Origin: Astropecten irregularis
Taxonomy: Eukaryota > Echinodermata > Asteroidea > Paxillosida > Astropectinidae
Assembly (NCBI GenBank): GCA_963971285.1
Contig: OZ020244.1
Span: 26,970,001-27,034,000 of the forward strand
DNA length: 64,000 bases
Reading direction: 5' to 3'
A program made the position numbers and the translations under genes. Under the pieces are notes generated by a model that was given only the letters and a program-made list of their open reading frames with translations, did no database searches and was not told the origin of the DNA. Below, one piece after another: positions 34,845 to 48,300 of this stretch (its first letter is position 1; the number at the start of each line of letters is the position of its first letter).

Positions 34845-35536
34845 CGTGGCCTATCTACCCAGCTAGCTATTCTTGACGGTGTGAACACGAGGCAAAACTC
34901 TCTTACGGTGTCAAATCGTGGGTGACACACAGAGGGCATATCTTGGTCACGTCGGCACAGTACCTGTCAGACTCAAAGACCGTACTGGGGAAAATAAAAA
35001 CTACCCGTAGTCAAACAACGTGGGTGTTTACAACTGACGTAGGTGTTTCGCCTTGGGCACGGGGCCAGGTAGTCGAAAGGTGAACCAAATGGAACTGTAG
35101 CCTAAAACGTAGGCCAATAGGCCTTTACCCTGAATTCAATTGACTGGCAGCGTGGAGAGCTACAGTCCAGTGACAAAAGATTACTCTTAAAACCTACAAG
35201 ATTCTTCTTTTTGTGCTCCCTTTTTCTGTCTCTCTCTTTTTCCCCCTTTCACTCTTTCAGTCCGAGGTATAATGTTATCACGAGAAATAAATTAAACTGG
35301 TCCCCCGTGTAGGTCAATCTCCCAGTCAAAGTTTTCCATGGTGTTACATAACCTAATATTACGCATGCAGTGCCGTTTCAAAACAGGTAGGCCTACGTTT
35401 CCAGTGGGTAAGGTGCCGAGTAAGGTCCTGGTAAACACTGTGGTTAAGGTTCCGACAACGGTCTAATATACGGTTCTGTATAAATTTCCTGAACGGGTCC
35501 AGATAAGTGTCTGGATAAGGTCCCGAACTCCCGACT

Positions 35537-35975
35537 AATATGGTCCTGGTTAAGGTTCTGGTTAAGGTTCTGGTTAAGGTTCTGGTTAAGGTTCTGGTTA
35601 AGGTTCAGGTTAAGCTTATGGTTAAGCTTATGGTTAAGCTTCTGGTTAAGCTTTTGGTTAAGCTTCTGGTTAAGCTTCTGGTTAAGCTTCTGGTTAACTT
35701 GTTCTGGTTAAGGTTCCGGCTAAGGTTCCGGCTAAGGTGATGGTTAAGGCTCCTGCTAATTTGATGGTTGAGGTTGTGGCTAAGGTTCCTGCTGAGGTGA
35801 TGGTTGAGGTTGTGGCTAAGGTTCCTGCTGAGGTGATGGTTGAGGTTGTGGCTAAGGTTCCAGCTAAGGTGATGGTTGAGGTTATGGCTAAGGTTCCAGC
35901 TAAGGTTCCTGCTAAGGTTCTGGCTAAGAATCTGGCTATAATTGTTCTGGTTAAGGTTCTGGTTCTGGTTAAGGT
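35537..35975. repeat. GGTTAAGGTTCT 12-base minisatellite
   Basis: Tandem TGGTTAAGGTTC units, drifting to TGGTTAAGCTTC and then to GTGGCTAAGGTTCC types. Because the period is a multiple of three, several frames stay open on both strands and read as LVKVLVKV-type repeats. These are repeat artefacts, not genes. Confidence 0.85.
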
Positions 35976-36984
35976 TCCAGATAAGCCTCCGGGCCACTGG
36001 CTGCGTCTCCATCATCCAAAAGCTGAAAATACTGAGCTTGGGCTTCATTTTAATCCGTTTTCCTGTTCACAACGCTGTATCTGCTTCACAATAATGTACC
36101 CCTAAAACCCCATACATCAGTCATGTAATACTTTAAAATGACACTGTTTTCTCCAGCTATTGTCTTTTAGGAAATCAACGGAATTACGAACTTGTCAGAT
36201 CTGTACTAAATGTTCGCGATTTGAAATTCTTCGAATCCACTTATATATAAAACAAAAGCCTTTCCGTGAACACCTTTAACAAAGGCATCACTTTGCGCTA
36301 ATACTACACACAGTTTAGTTTAAAATTTCCATCATTCAAAACTGAGTATAAAATATCTAACCTGAAATCGACCAACAAATAGAAATAAAAAAGGATCAAT
36401 CTTTATTGTTATTATTGTATACACTTTTTATTAGATAAAAATGCCAGCCATATAAATATTCTTGATTTGACAATCAAATTTAAACAAACAAAAAACATAC
36501 AAGAGTTAATTAATAAGCAACACATTCTTAAAGCTCTGCGTAAAAAGAATACAATCGTTTAAGTTTATGGGAAAATTCTTTCATATAAAATTTTTTTCAG
36601 CTGGCAGAGATTTGAAGCAACAAGAGTTATTCAGATTTGTGTCTAGTCTAGAAAAGAAGAAAAATCTTTGTTTTATGCATTTCAAATGTTCAACCTAGTG
36701 TGTTCCCGGGGTGGATTTCACGAAGCCCTACGATCGATCGTAACTCGAGTTACGACGGAACGAAGTACAACCATCCATGCAATAACACATGCTGGCAATA
36801 TACAAAATACTGTATAGCATAGCCTGCCAGTTTTCCACACGACTAATGCTGAAGAGCTGCAGAGATGAAAACTTGAAAGGTCGCATGTTGGCCCTTAATC
36901 TACAATTTTATACATCCAATGTCTATAAAGCGAATGTTGTCTAAACTCAAGCAGTTAAGTATATCTGTATGATTACTTGATCTG

Positions 36985-37208
36985 CGGGCCATTACGAAAT
37001 GAGGCTTAAGGCTAGGCTTGGGATTTATTTTGCTACCGCCATTTTGTGCCCTAAATGAAATGAAGGGCTTGAGATACATGGCGAAGCTGGAACCTTTCTT
37101 CGGCTTTGTCATGTGGCCCAATCCCTTCGTTTCATTCTGTTGGCCTTTAAATGGCGGAAGTGCAATAAGTCCCAAGCCTATAGCCTCAAGCCAGGTTTCG
37201 TAAAGGCT
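36985..37208. repeat. TTTACGAA foldback element, copy d
   Basis: Left end GGGCCATTACGAAATGAGGC, right end CAGGTTTCGTAAAGGC. Internal arms contain TTGCTACCGCCATTT and AAATGGCGGAAGTGCAATAA. Same family as 13798-14019. Confidence 0.75.
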
Positions 37209-37816
37209 GGTTCGCATTTCTTGAGGAATGAGAAATGAGATGACAGGCCTTAATGTGATATCACAGTAAATTGATAAGTCATCAATATTAAAGGTTTGCG
37301 TAAAAGAATATACAATTTCAAATGTAGGCCTACGTTCGACTGATGTATGAGCCTAACCTATATATCTACTGAGTTGTAGTCTGATACAGACAATAATATA
37401 ATGAAAGGTTATAAAGATACAGTACATCAATTCTCATGTTAACTTTTTTATCACATTCAAATTGTTGTTAAGCAACATTCATTTTCATCATCTATTTTTC
37501 AAAAAAACATCTCACAACGCTAACCTTTGAAAAATTCCTCACAAAATATTTGCGCCCACACTCTTGATAAAACAACAAATACAAATTCCTGTGTTATTTA
37601 AATTGATGAATTTGTTCTCGTTGCTTTCATTTTAAATATCGACAGGTGAAATCGAGACTGTTGTTTCAGTGAAGACAGCATTACAGAGGGCAATAATTAT
37701 TTCACAGGAAGATTGTTTTCAACATCACCTTTAAAAACAATTAGTAAGCTTTTCACACACACATACAAATATGAGCAATCTTTGTACGGGATATACCAAA
37801 TACGGTTACCGTACCA

Positions 37817-37945
37817 TTAAAGAGGATGTTCAACACTCAACAAACCTCGCTTTATTTGTTAGAACTACAATCATTAAATTTCTTGACATGAGAAAAAAAA
37901 AAGATTTATCTCAGACTGAAAACAGAAAGAGAGTCTTTTTGATGA
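37817..37945. repeat. One-arm copy of the GTTCAACACTC foldback
   Basis: TTAAAGAGGATGTTCAACAC, AACAAACCTCGCTTTATT and AGAACTACAATCATTAAATT match the arm at 30175-30269 of the complete element. The second arm is missing. Confidence 0.6.
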
Positions 37946-38611
37946 TTTTTCTCTCAACATGCTCAATGATGCACGACAAGGATAACTCTTATGCGAATGT
38001 TTAAACCTGGGCCAAATTTCAAAGAGCTGCTTAAGCACCAAAATTTATTAAGCATGAAAAATCTTCCTTGATCAAACAGGATTACCAACCAAATTCTACG
38101 TGATGTTTACTGCTTTTGACTTGTATTCGGCCATTGTTTGCCGAGCGTAACATTCGCAAGGAGTTCTGGATAACATACCGATTCGAACTGGTTTGAATCC
38201 CGCTCCAGTCAAATTTTCTTATCAATCAGATTCCCTTGTGATTATTGAATAATACAATTGTACTCATTAAATAGTTTTTGAAACGTCTCCACATCACTAT
38301 TTGTTGAATCGTCTAATGACTAGCACAGTGTTAAGCACTTCAATCTTTTCAATATCAAAAAAATATATTATATACATTGACCATTGCAGTATCATTTGAA
38401 AAATGAATTTGATCTGTGGATGTGGACTTTGAATAATGCATAACATTATCTTGCCCCAAACAGGTAGAGTCACCTTTGTATATTATTTGGTCTACATAAA
38501 GCACTGGGCTATACAGCAAAATCAACAACTATACACCTATAGTGTATGTTCATTGTTCAAGGACATCGGTTATTCAAGTTCAAAAGACAGCGCACTGGCT
38601 ACAACTTTTTC

Positions 38612-38945
38612 TGCTGTAAACTGCTCATCAACCAAAATAATGACCTAAATATAGGATGTTTCAGAGTTCAAATGGCCTGTCGTTTCGACACTAGCAGAAT
38701 CGTTCTCAAAGGTTTAATTAGCCATTAAAAAAAATTCCTGCTAGGATTGGCAACATCAGGCTCTCCTAACTCTAAGCAACTTTTAAAAACAATACAAGTC
38801 CTAAACAGCTGCAAACTGCTCATCAGCCAAAATGACCTTATGCATTTCGATCCTAGCAGGATCTTTCTCAAAGGTAAAAAGCCTTTGTGAAAGATCCTTC
38901 CATGATCAAAAATACGTCCAGTCCTCCTATTAACTCCAAGCATCT
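38612..38945. repeat. Cluster of CGTTTCGATCC repeats
   Basis: At least three successive units, with TGTCGTTTCGACACTAGCAG, TTTCGATCCTAGCAGGATC and CTGCTCATCA(A/G)CCAAAAT words in both orientations. It is the longest tract of this family in the window. Confidence 0.6.
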
Positions 38946-39418
38946 TTTAAAAAGTTTTATCATGTCCGTTAAAAATAAATCTTAGCCCAAATCTGCTCAA
39001 AATTCAATGATTTTTGTGGCAGAGAACTTTTCTAAAATTCACATCCGTTAAAAACATGATGATGAAGACACTCTGATGGGCTGACCCTGAGCCAGCCGAA
39101 TTTTCGGAAGGCACCAGGGAAGAGATTAGGTTATTAGCTGCATGATTATAATTATTAAAAAATGAACTTCATAACCAAAATTAGCTGAAAACTGAATCAA
39201 ACCTGGCTCTATTTCCACGCCCATCTCACACATTCTAATGGGCAAGAAGAATAAATGAAATATACAACAACAAATCTTGTGGGATTTTGGGCATGGAAGG
39301 AAAACCATTACTTCTCTGCATTCATTTCCCCCTCACGTCCTGTTCACTGTGGATTTCTGATGATGGATAAGTTGCTATCCTTCGTACAATGATCCAGCTG
39401 CATCTCCGCTCTGTGCGC

Positions 39419-39957
39419 TCATTTCAAGGGAAGCATACCGCATACCAGATTTGCAGGGAGGGACTTGTCTGTTCCAACAACCAAAAACAAAAAGTCAATC
39501 AGTGTTATACAGTTGTATACTCGCCTGCTCAGACTTGCCTTAGATGTTTTATGGAAGTATTATATTAGAAACATTTATCTTTGTGCAACATTGCCCAAAC
39601 TGTCAGATAAGCTACGAGCTTACAGCATTAAGTAAAGTCATTCTCTGACATGTCTGAGAACCATTTTACCGAATAAGAAAATGTGGTAGAAAGCAAACAA
39701 ACTACATTAGCATGCTGATGAGGGACACTGGTATAGACAGTATCGAGGAGCTAAGGACTGTCATGTTGGATAGAATGGCCTGGAGGGGATATGTTCATGG
39801 TGACTGAGCAGGGATTAGCTAAATCATGTCTAATGTCTTCTTGACATAGTAGTAGTAGGAGCTAAGGACTGTCATGATGGATAGAGTGGCCTGGAGGGGA
39901 TATGTTCATGGTGACTGAGCAGGCATTGGCTAAATCACGCCTAATGTCTTCTTGACA

Positions 39958-40002
<45 letters not shown>

Positions 40003-40215
40003 GAACTAAGGACTGTCATGTTGGATAGAGTGGCCTGGAGGGGATACGTTCATGGTGACTGAGCAGGCATTGGCTAAATCATGCCTAATGTCTTCTTGAC
40101 AAAGTAGTAGTAGTAGGAGCTAAGAACTGTCATGTTGGATAGAGTGGCCTGGAGGGGATATGTTCATGGTGACTGAGCAGGCATTGGCTAAATCATGCCT
40201 AATGTCTTCTTGACA

Positions 40216-40272
<57 letters not shown>

Positions 40273-40491
40273 AAGCTAAGGACTGTCATGTTGGATAGAG
40301 TGGCCTGGATGGGATATGTTCATGGTGACTTAGCAGGCATTGGCTAAATCATGCCTAATGTCTTCTTGACATAGTAGTAGTAGTAGTAGTAGGAGCTAAG
40401 GACTGTCATGTTGGATAGAGTGGCCTGGAGGGGATATGTTCATGGTGACTTAGCAGGCATTGGCTAAATCATGCCTAATGTCTTCTTGACA

Positions 40492-40536
<45 letters not shown>

Positions 40537-40635
40537 GAGCTAAGGACTGTCATGTTAGATAGAGTGGCCTGGAGGGGATATGTTCATGGTGACTTAGCAG
40601 GCATTGGCTAAATCATGCCTAATGTCTTCTTGACA

Positions 40636-40680
<45 letters not shown>

Positions 40681-40780
40681 GAGCTAAGGACTGTCATGTT
40701 AGATAGAGTGGCCTGGAGGGGATATGTTCATAGTGACTGAGCAGGGATTGGCTAAATCATGCCAGAATGTCTTCTTGACA

Positions 40781-40840
<60 letters not shown>

Positions 40841-43800
40841 GAGCTAAGGACTGTCATGTTGGATAGAGTGGCCTGGAGGGGATATGTTCATGGTGACTTA
40901 GCAGGCATTGGCTAAATCATGCCTAATGTCTTCTTGACATAGTAGTAGTAGTAGGAGCTAAGAACTGTCATGTTGGATAGAGTGGCCTGGAGGGGATATG
41001 TTCATGGTGACTGAGCAGGGATTAGCTAAATCATGCCTAATGTCTTCTTGACATAGTAGTAGTAGTAGGAGCTAAGAACTGTCATGTTGGATAGAGTGGC
41101 CTGGAGGGGATATGTTCATGGTGACTGAGCAGGGATTAGCTAAATCATGCCTAATGTCTTCTTGACATAGTAGTAGTAGTAGGAGCTAAGGACTGTCATG
41201 TTGGATAGAGTGGCCTGGAGGGGATATGTTCATGGTGACTTAGCAGGCATTGGCTAAATCATGCCTAATGTCTTCTTGACATAGTAGTAGTAGTAGGAGC
41301 TAAGAACTGTCATGTTGGATAGAGTGGCCTGGAGGGGATATGTTCATGGTGACTGAGCAGGGATTAGCTAAATCATGCCAGAATGTCTTCTCAACATAGT
41401 AATAGAAGAAGTATTATACATTCATTTCAAATCAAATTCACAGTGCTTCTGCAGTGCAAATATTCGATCTCATTTGATTGATGGAATCTACTGAGGAGGT
41501 CTCATTGGTAATAACCCAACCTCAATAGAACTACCCCAGGTAGAATTGAAATAATATACACTGCCAGGAACAGAGTGTACGCATTCAAAAACAGTAAGAT
41601 ATGTACTAGGACCCTCCACCATCCTTGGGGAAACATTGCTAGATGACTGAGATTCTTAAAAAAGAAATCATTTGGGAGGCTTATCATTCTCACTCGCAGC
41701 CAGGGTGCTGAATTGCAAAATATGTGGCTAACAACATGATCGAGTTGCCGATATTCTAGATATCGATAGCCTATGGCTGCCAGCCACATCAACCCATATA
41801 TGATCACAGAGCACAGCCTGAGACCGCAGGAGTTTTTTTGCGGAGGGAGGAAAATCAGAGAACCCAGAGAAAAACCCTCATAGCATAAGAGAGAACCAAA
41901 GCACAACTCTACTCACATATGACCCAAGCTGGCATCGAGCCCGGGCCACATTGGTGAGAGGCAAGTGTCAAACCCATGCTACCAGATTCTCATACAATAT
42001 ACCTCCTACGTACCGATTGCTTTGGGATAAGGCAAATTCAGATTCTTCATGATGTTAATGAACTCCTCTTTGGTCTTGGTCAGTCTGGCGTTGTACATTT
42101 TCTCTTCGCCGACCGTGGTTGACGTCTGACCTGCGTCCAAACACATTGAAGGGAAAATCACGGCCGTTAATGACATAGATTATCAAATCTTTGAGTGATC
42201 TGATTTGTAAAAAAAAGTCCAAACTCTTCCTTCTCTTGTGGATATGACCCAATAAGGTACCGGATAGATGGGAAAATAAACAGAACCTTGTTTCTGATAC
42301 TGAGTTCACTCATAGTAACAGGTGTACCAGACTCTGTTACTCTCCGTGCACTTGCAGCAATCATTAGCAAAACTTAGGTGCAGTAGGATATTGAATACAT
42401 GCTGGGGCATGGATGGTTCCACTATCACATCATCTGACACTGTTCAATAGCACTGCCCCAAAACGTTAACCATTATGAAATCGGGTTCAAATTATATTTT
42501 TGACAGTCATGAAAAACTAAAAGTATCCATGATCAACAATGATTTTTCATGTGCACCTCATTAACCAAACGGGAGCAGGGCTGGATTTCACAAAGCTTTC
42601 AAATTAATCTTAAGAAGACTTGCCAGAATTTGCATAGTGATATCCCACTTTGCCTAGCAATCAAGATCAATTCACATTCAAGATTAATCTTGATGCTAAT
42701 ATCGGCCGCAAGGTTTTTTACAAAAGTAGCCTCATAGCCAACATGCACAGCAAAAAATGAAGCTGCAAATTACCTGTGAATGTGTGAACAGCACTGAGTA
42801 TAATGAGTAGCACGATCAATGCTTGTATACCAAAGAGACTTATCATGCCTACATGAGCAACATACCTGTGTAGTCGTGTGCTGGGAATAATGGTGTGTCA
42901 GGAGGCATTGACAGGATCTTGCAGTGTACTGACTCGTACAGGGTTGATGAAGAACCTGATGCCAAGAAACAAACAAACAAACAATAGATGAATAAGCGAA
43001 GGGTACATTGATTGGGAAGGCTATTCCTTTCATTTGAACAAGACTGATGCTCTCTTTATAATACAAATAGCATTGGGCTGTAAAGTATCTCACAGTCCAT
43101 GGCAAGGCATTAGTTGAAAACTCCAACCCTATGGCAATATGAAACCAGTCTAGCCTGCCATGCTTAGACATGACCGGTGGTCATCCCTCTACCGTACAAA
43201 TAGGACTGGAAGGGATGCCCAGTCCACAGCAAAGCAAGGTAAATGATTCTATCCCTATCATGTCTTTGGAACAGAGAAACTATTCCCTCATACTGAAACA
43301 AGGCTAGTGCTTTCTGCACAAAACTTACGGAAAGGAGACCTTCGATTTATGCTTATGGTATCATATTGGTTTCTGCAGAGTGCAGAGAGTACAAATAGTT
43401 AGTATCCAGCAAGGTAACCCCAGCTGTTGAATGTTTTGTCTTTTAAAGACCACTCTTTCTCCTAAGAAAGATTCCTTGATCTTACTGATGCCCGGAATCA
43501 ATCAAATCTGTTAACATGGTTAAATGCCATGCTAGGAGGAAAGCTAATGTTCAATGGTCTGGAGTGATGATGCATTCTTTTTGTTATGAGTGATCTCACC
43601 TTCTTGGAAGTCGGTCCTCCCACAGCCTCTGATGAGTAGAGCATCACCGGTAAGAGCAAGGACTGGCCTGTTGTCATGATGCAATACGTAGGTCACACAC
43701 CCACTGGTATGGCCGGGAGTAGCTACAACGTCTAGAGCCTTTGAAAAATTGGAAATGAAAGATGCATTTTTAAGAAACCAACAGGTCTTATTTCTGCCAA

Positions 43801-45304
43801 GTTGTGTTGGAATGTCTAGAAAGTTGGAGAGGTTGGATGGAGAACACAACAGTCTGCAAGAGTTTCAAATCAATCAATCAGTGGGAGCATGCCCCGCAGC
43901 AGCGCGTTGCTGCATCATGCATCTACCTTCAAGTGGTACTCATTCGGTCTTCTGATGGCCATCCCCCAGGCAGCCATGCGATCCATCCCATCTCAGCAAA
44001 ATAACAATCCATCTGACGCAACCACGTGTCATGTGGACGCCCTACCAGGCGAGTCCTACCAGTAGGTTCTCTCATAGAGAGAATTCGCATGGCAGGATCG
44101 CTCACAGGGAATCTAGCAACATGACGCATCTGACGCTCACGTATCATGCAGGTATTAGGTCTCATATGACTCTCCCAGAGTAACCTCTTGTTAGACACAT
44201 GGTCCGACCAGCGGTACCCAATTAGGATCGTCTTCAGAGACCAAGTACCGAAGACTTTCAAAGATTACCATTAGTTAGAAAGAGCAACAGACACTTCTGC
44301 CTAGTAAATGGATTTGTAAATGGATGTAAGCAATAATTCAAGGATTTTGAATACAAAGGATGATGGAAGATATTTTGCCTTCCCATCCAGACCAAGTCAC
44401 TCACCTGAGTTCAATAACATGACCTCTACAGTACAAAATGTAAAGTATGGTCCAAATTCAAACTGATGAAATTGGAAAGATTGTTGCATTTGACATGGTC
44501 AAGACAAAGGAAATAATCAAATCTGACAAATTTGTTTGCTGAGAAAAGTTACTCAACTGCAGACTTTATGTTATGTTGTAGTGTTCTAGCGCCCTCTATC
44601 TTGTAACAAGGGCTTTGGGATTGTTAAACCCGGTTGCTTGTATACATAATCCAGTAATAAATACATGGAACATTTCTGCGATTAAATCCTTTGCCAATCC
44701 TCTCCATCCTGCACTAATACAAACAACACAGTAGCAACATTTCAACTTAGCGGGGAAAGTCACTTGAGAAAGCCTACTCACATAATTGCCAAAGGTGACT
44801 TTATCTCCATTGCCTATGTACAAGTCTGCTTTGGCCCCACTGGCCTTGCTGATCATGCTCTTGCATCCTGGGAAACGCTGCTTCAACTCCCCGGTTCCAG
44901 TGATGTGGTCGGCATGGCAATGGGTGTTCACTATGACAACCAAAAGAGTAAGGATTATAATTCAAATAAGATAGATCTGCTCAAACCTAACATATGAACA
45001 TGTTGTAACACACATTATGCTCAGTGATTTACCCCCTGCCCAAGAATCTAAACCTGCTCGAGTGGGATTCACACCCTAGCCTCCCTACTTTCTAGTGCAG
45101 GTATCAGGAATCAAATCAAATCAAGTTTGACAAGAAACAAAAGGCACCTTGTTAGGTGTTCGGGTTCAAGCCGAACACCTATTGTTATTGTTCGAGTTTT
45201 TTTTTTTTTTTTTTAGGTGTTCGGGTTCAAGCCGAACACCTATTGTAATTGTTCGAGTTTTATTAGGTGTTCGGGTTCAAGCCGAACACCTATTGTTATT
45301 GTTC

Positions 45305-45338
<34 letters not shown>

Positions 45339-48300
45339 TTGTCTTCTTCCCAAACTTGTCAGCAGGACTTCTATATGACAGTTACAAGATATTGACTTGA
45401 AACTTAGTGGGAACTTCGGTCATGATGCCAAGTTGTATTTAGAAGATTGACGTCATGATGACGTCATCGGGTATCAAATTACACCCGTTTTTAGGAAAAA
45501 CTTTGGTGCTTTATAACTTGAGAACCACATGACCTATGATTTTGATATTGACATATGTTACTCAACACGTGAATGTCAACAATTAATATATTCAGTGTTG
45601 TGTACAAATGACCTTCACTTCCGGTGTTACCGGAAGTTGAAGTTTGACTCAAAATAACTCGAAAACGGAAGGATATGGGCACAAAAAACCGAGAGGGCTA
45701 AAAGATAGAGTAGGTCTTGGGCTTTCAGAAAATATCAACAATGACGTCATGCGAGCTGTATAGCGCCCTCTACGGTGGCTTAAAGATATACAGTGATTAC
45801 GTAATCCGAAAGTAAACAACGGATTTCCGCCAAATTTGGTGAGTGTGAAGCACTAGTGCACCTTGACATGTTTGCAAAGTTTAAAATCAGTGACATTATT
45901 CAACCGGAAGTTATGCGTTTTTAAAGGGAAAATTATGTCATTATTCAAATACTGTTTACTCGTTAAGTACATGACGTACATCAGTGAAAGTTGCAAATTG
46001 TTTACATCCTATGCATTGAATGATTTTTGCAAATTTTCAGTTGTTTGTGATTAACTAACCGGAAGTTATCGTCCGGGCAATTTTACATTATTTAAAGGTG
46101 ACACCATTTTCTATACGCTATCAGTCAGTGTACATATAATACGAATACACTGCACTCAGCATGATCAGTATTTGCTCAGTCACACAGTTTAAGTGTATTT
46201 CATAATGCCACACATGTGTTCCAACAGACATTCTCATAACAGTTCCAGTACAAAATGAGAGCCCGAACACCTAGTGGTTGTTCCCACAACCACAATGTCT
46301 AGTTAATTTTTTTTTTCCATTTTTTTTCTTCCCAAACTTGTCAGCAGGACTTCTATATGACAGTTACAAGATATTGACTTGAAACTTGGTGGGAACTTCG
46401 GTCATGATGCCAAGTTGTATTTAGAAGATTGACGTCATGATTACGTCATCGGGTATCAAATTACACGCGTTTTTAGGAAAAACTTTGGTGGTCTATAACT
46501 TGTAAACCAAATGACCTACGACTTTGATATTGACATATGTTACTCAACACGTAAATTTCAACAATTAATATATTCAGTGTTGTGTACAAATGAACTTCAC
46601 TTCCGGTGTTACCGGAAGTTGAAGTTTGACTCAAAATAACTAAAAAACGGAAGCATTTGGGGAAAAAAACTCTGAGGCTAAAAGATAGAGAAGGTCTCTG
46701 GCTTTCAGAAAATATAAACGATGACGTCATGCGTGCTATATAGCGCCCTCTACGGTTGATTAAAGATATACAGTGATTACGTAATCCAAAAGTAAACAAC
46801 GGATTTCCGCCAAATTTGGTGACTCTGAAGCACTAATCAATTTCGACATGTGTGTGAAGTTTGAAATTTGTGACGTCATGCAACCGGAAGTTATGCGCTT
46901 TTAAAGGAAACATGATGTAATTATTCAAAAACTGTTTATTCATTAATTACATGACGTACATCAGTGAAAATTGCAAATTGTTTACATCGTACGTATTCGA
47001 TGATTTTTGCAAATGTTCAGTTGTTTGTGATTAACTAACCGGAAGTTATCGTCCGGGCAATTTTACATTATTTAAAGGTGACACCATTTTCTGTACGCTA
47101 TCAGTCAGTGTACATATAATACGAATACACTGCACTCGGCATGATCAGTATTTGCTCAGTCACACAGTTTAGTGTATTTCAATATGCCACACATGCGTTC
47201 CAACAGACATTCTCTTAACAGTTCCAGTACGAAATGAGACCCCGAACACCTAGTGGTTGTTCCCACAACCACAATGTCTAGTTTTTTTTTTTTATTTGTC
47301 TTCTTCCCAAACTTGTCAGCAGGACTTCTATATGACAGTTACAAGATATTGACTTGAAACTTGGTGGGAACTTCGGTCATGATGCCAAGTTGTATTTAGA
47401 AGATTGACGTCATGATGACGTCATCGGGTATCAAATTACACCCGTTTTTAAGAAAAACTTTGGTGCTTTATAACTTGAGAACCACATGACCTATGATTTT
47501 GATATTGACATATGTTACTCAACACGTAAATGTCAACAATTATTATATTCAGTGTTGTGTACAAATGACCTTCACTTCCGGTGTTACCGGAAGTTGAAGT
47601 TTGACTCAAAATAACTCGAAAACGGAAGGATTTGGGCACAAAAAACCTCAGGGTAAAAGATAGAGAAGGTCTTGGGCTTTCAGAAAATATAAACAATGAC
47701 GTCATGCGGGCTATATAGCACCCTCTACGGTTGATTAAAGACATACAGTGATTACGTAATCCGAAAGTAAACAATGAATTTCCGCCAAATTTAGTAGGTG
47801 TAAAGCACTAATGTACCTCGACATGTATGTGAAGTTTGAAATCTGTGACGTCATTCAACCGGAAGTTATGCTCTTTTAAAGGGAAAATTACTGAATTATT
47901 CCAATACTGTTTACTCAGTAATTGCATGAGTACATCAGTGAAAACTGCTTGTAATGTGATTACAAGAGACTCTGATAAGTACCAGATGGCAGTCATTGCA
48001 AGGTGATTGGAATGTGCTTCATTACATTGTCTCAGTGGACACACATGATAGCCTCAACACAGGAGTTCGATACACCTCATACACTTTTTAAACAGTCAAT
48101 TTTAACCATACAAAGGCCCAGACAAAGTTCTTACAGCGTTGATTTGAAGTGAACATTTACGGCATTTCTTGATTTTATATGAATTTTTTAATATTTCTCA
48201 CATTGTGTTACGTGAAAATATGGTCATGTAAAAAAAATATGATGATCGATTGACTCTTTTTCCCATACACTATATAATTTTATGTACAAAAATTGTACAT

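Larger units (their letters stand above)
34685..39418. other. Intergenic region between ETHE1 3' end and gene A 5' end
   Basis: About 4.7 kb with no supported gene. It should contain the gene A promoter at its left end and the ETHE1 3' UTR at its right end. It holds a 12-base minisatellite (35537-35975), foldback copies (36714-36760, 36985-37208, 37817-37945) and CGTTTCGATCC repeats (38612-38945). Confidence 0.6.

Noticed and set aside
35537-35975. Internal telomere-like tract
   Set aside because: GGTTAAGGTTCT is not the TTAGGG repeat, and the variants drift in 12-base blocks.
35540-36105. Open frames reading LVKVLVKV and NLSHNLNHHLS repeats on both strands
   Set aside because: They arise from a 12-base tandem repeat whose period is a multiple of three.
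36841-36900. Candidate last exon of ETHE1 (contains ANMR on the minus strand)
   Set aside because: Frame and preceding residues do not fit; 39419-39468 gives LPANLVCG in the right phase with a proper acceptor and stop.
39712-41399. CRISPR-like array (regular units with variable spacers)
   Set aside because: The variable parts are (TAG)n runs of different length and the constant part is a LINE 3' end; the genome is eukaryotic.
41502-41906. 134-codon minus-strand frame in the last ETHE1 intron
   Set aside because: Hydrophobic but without family motifs; overlaps an apparent old repeat.
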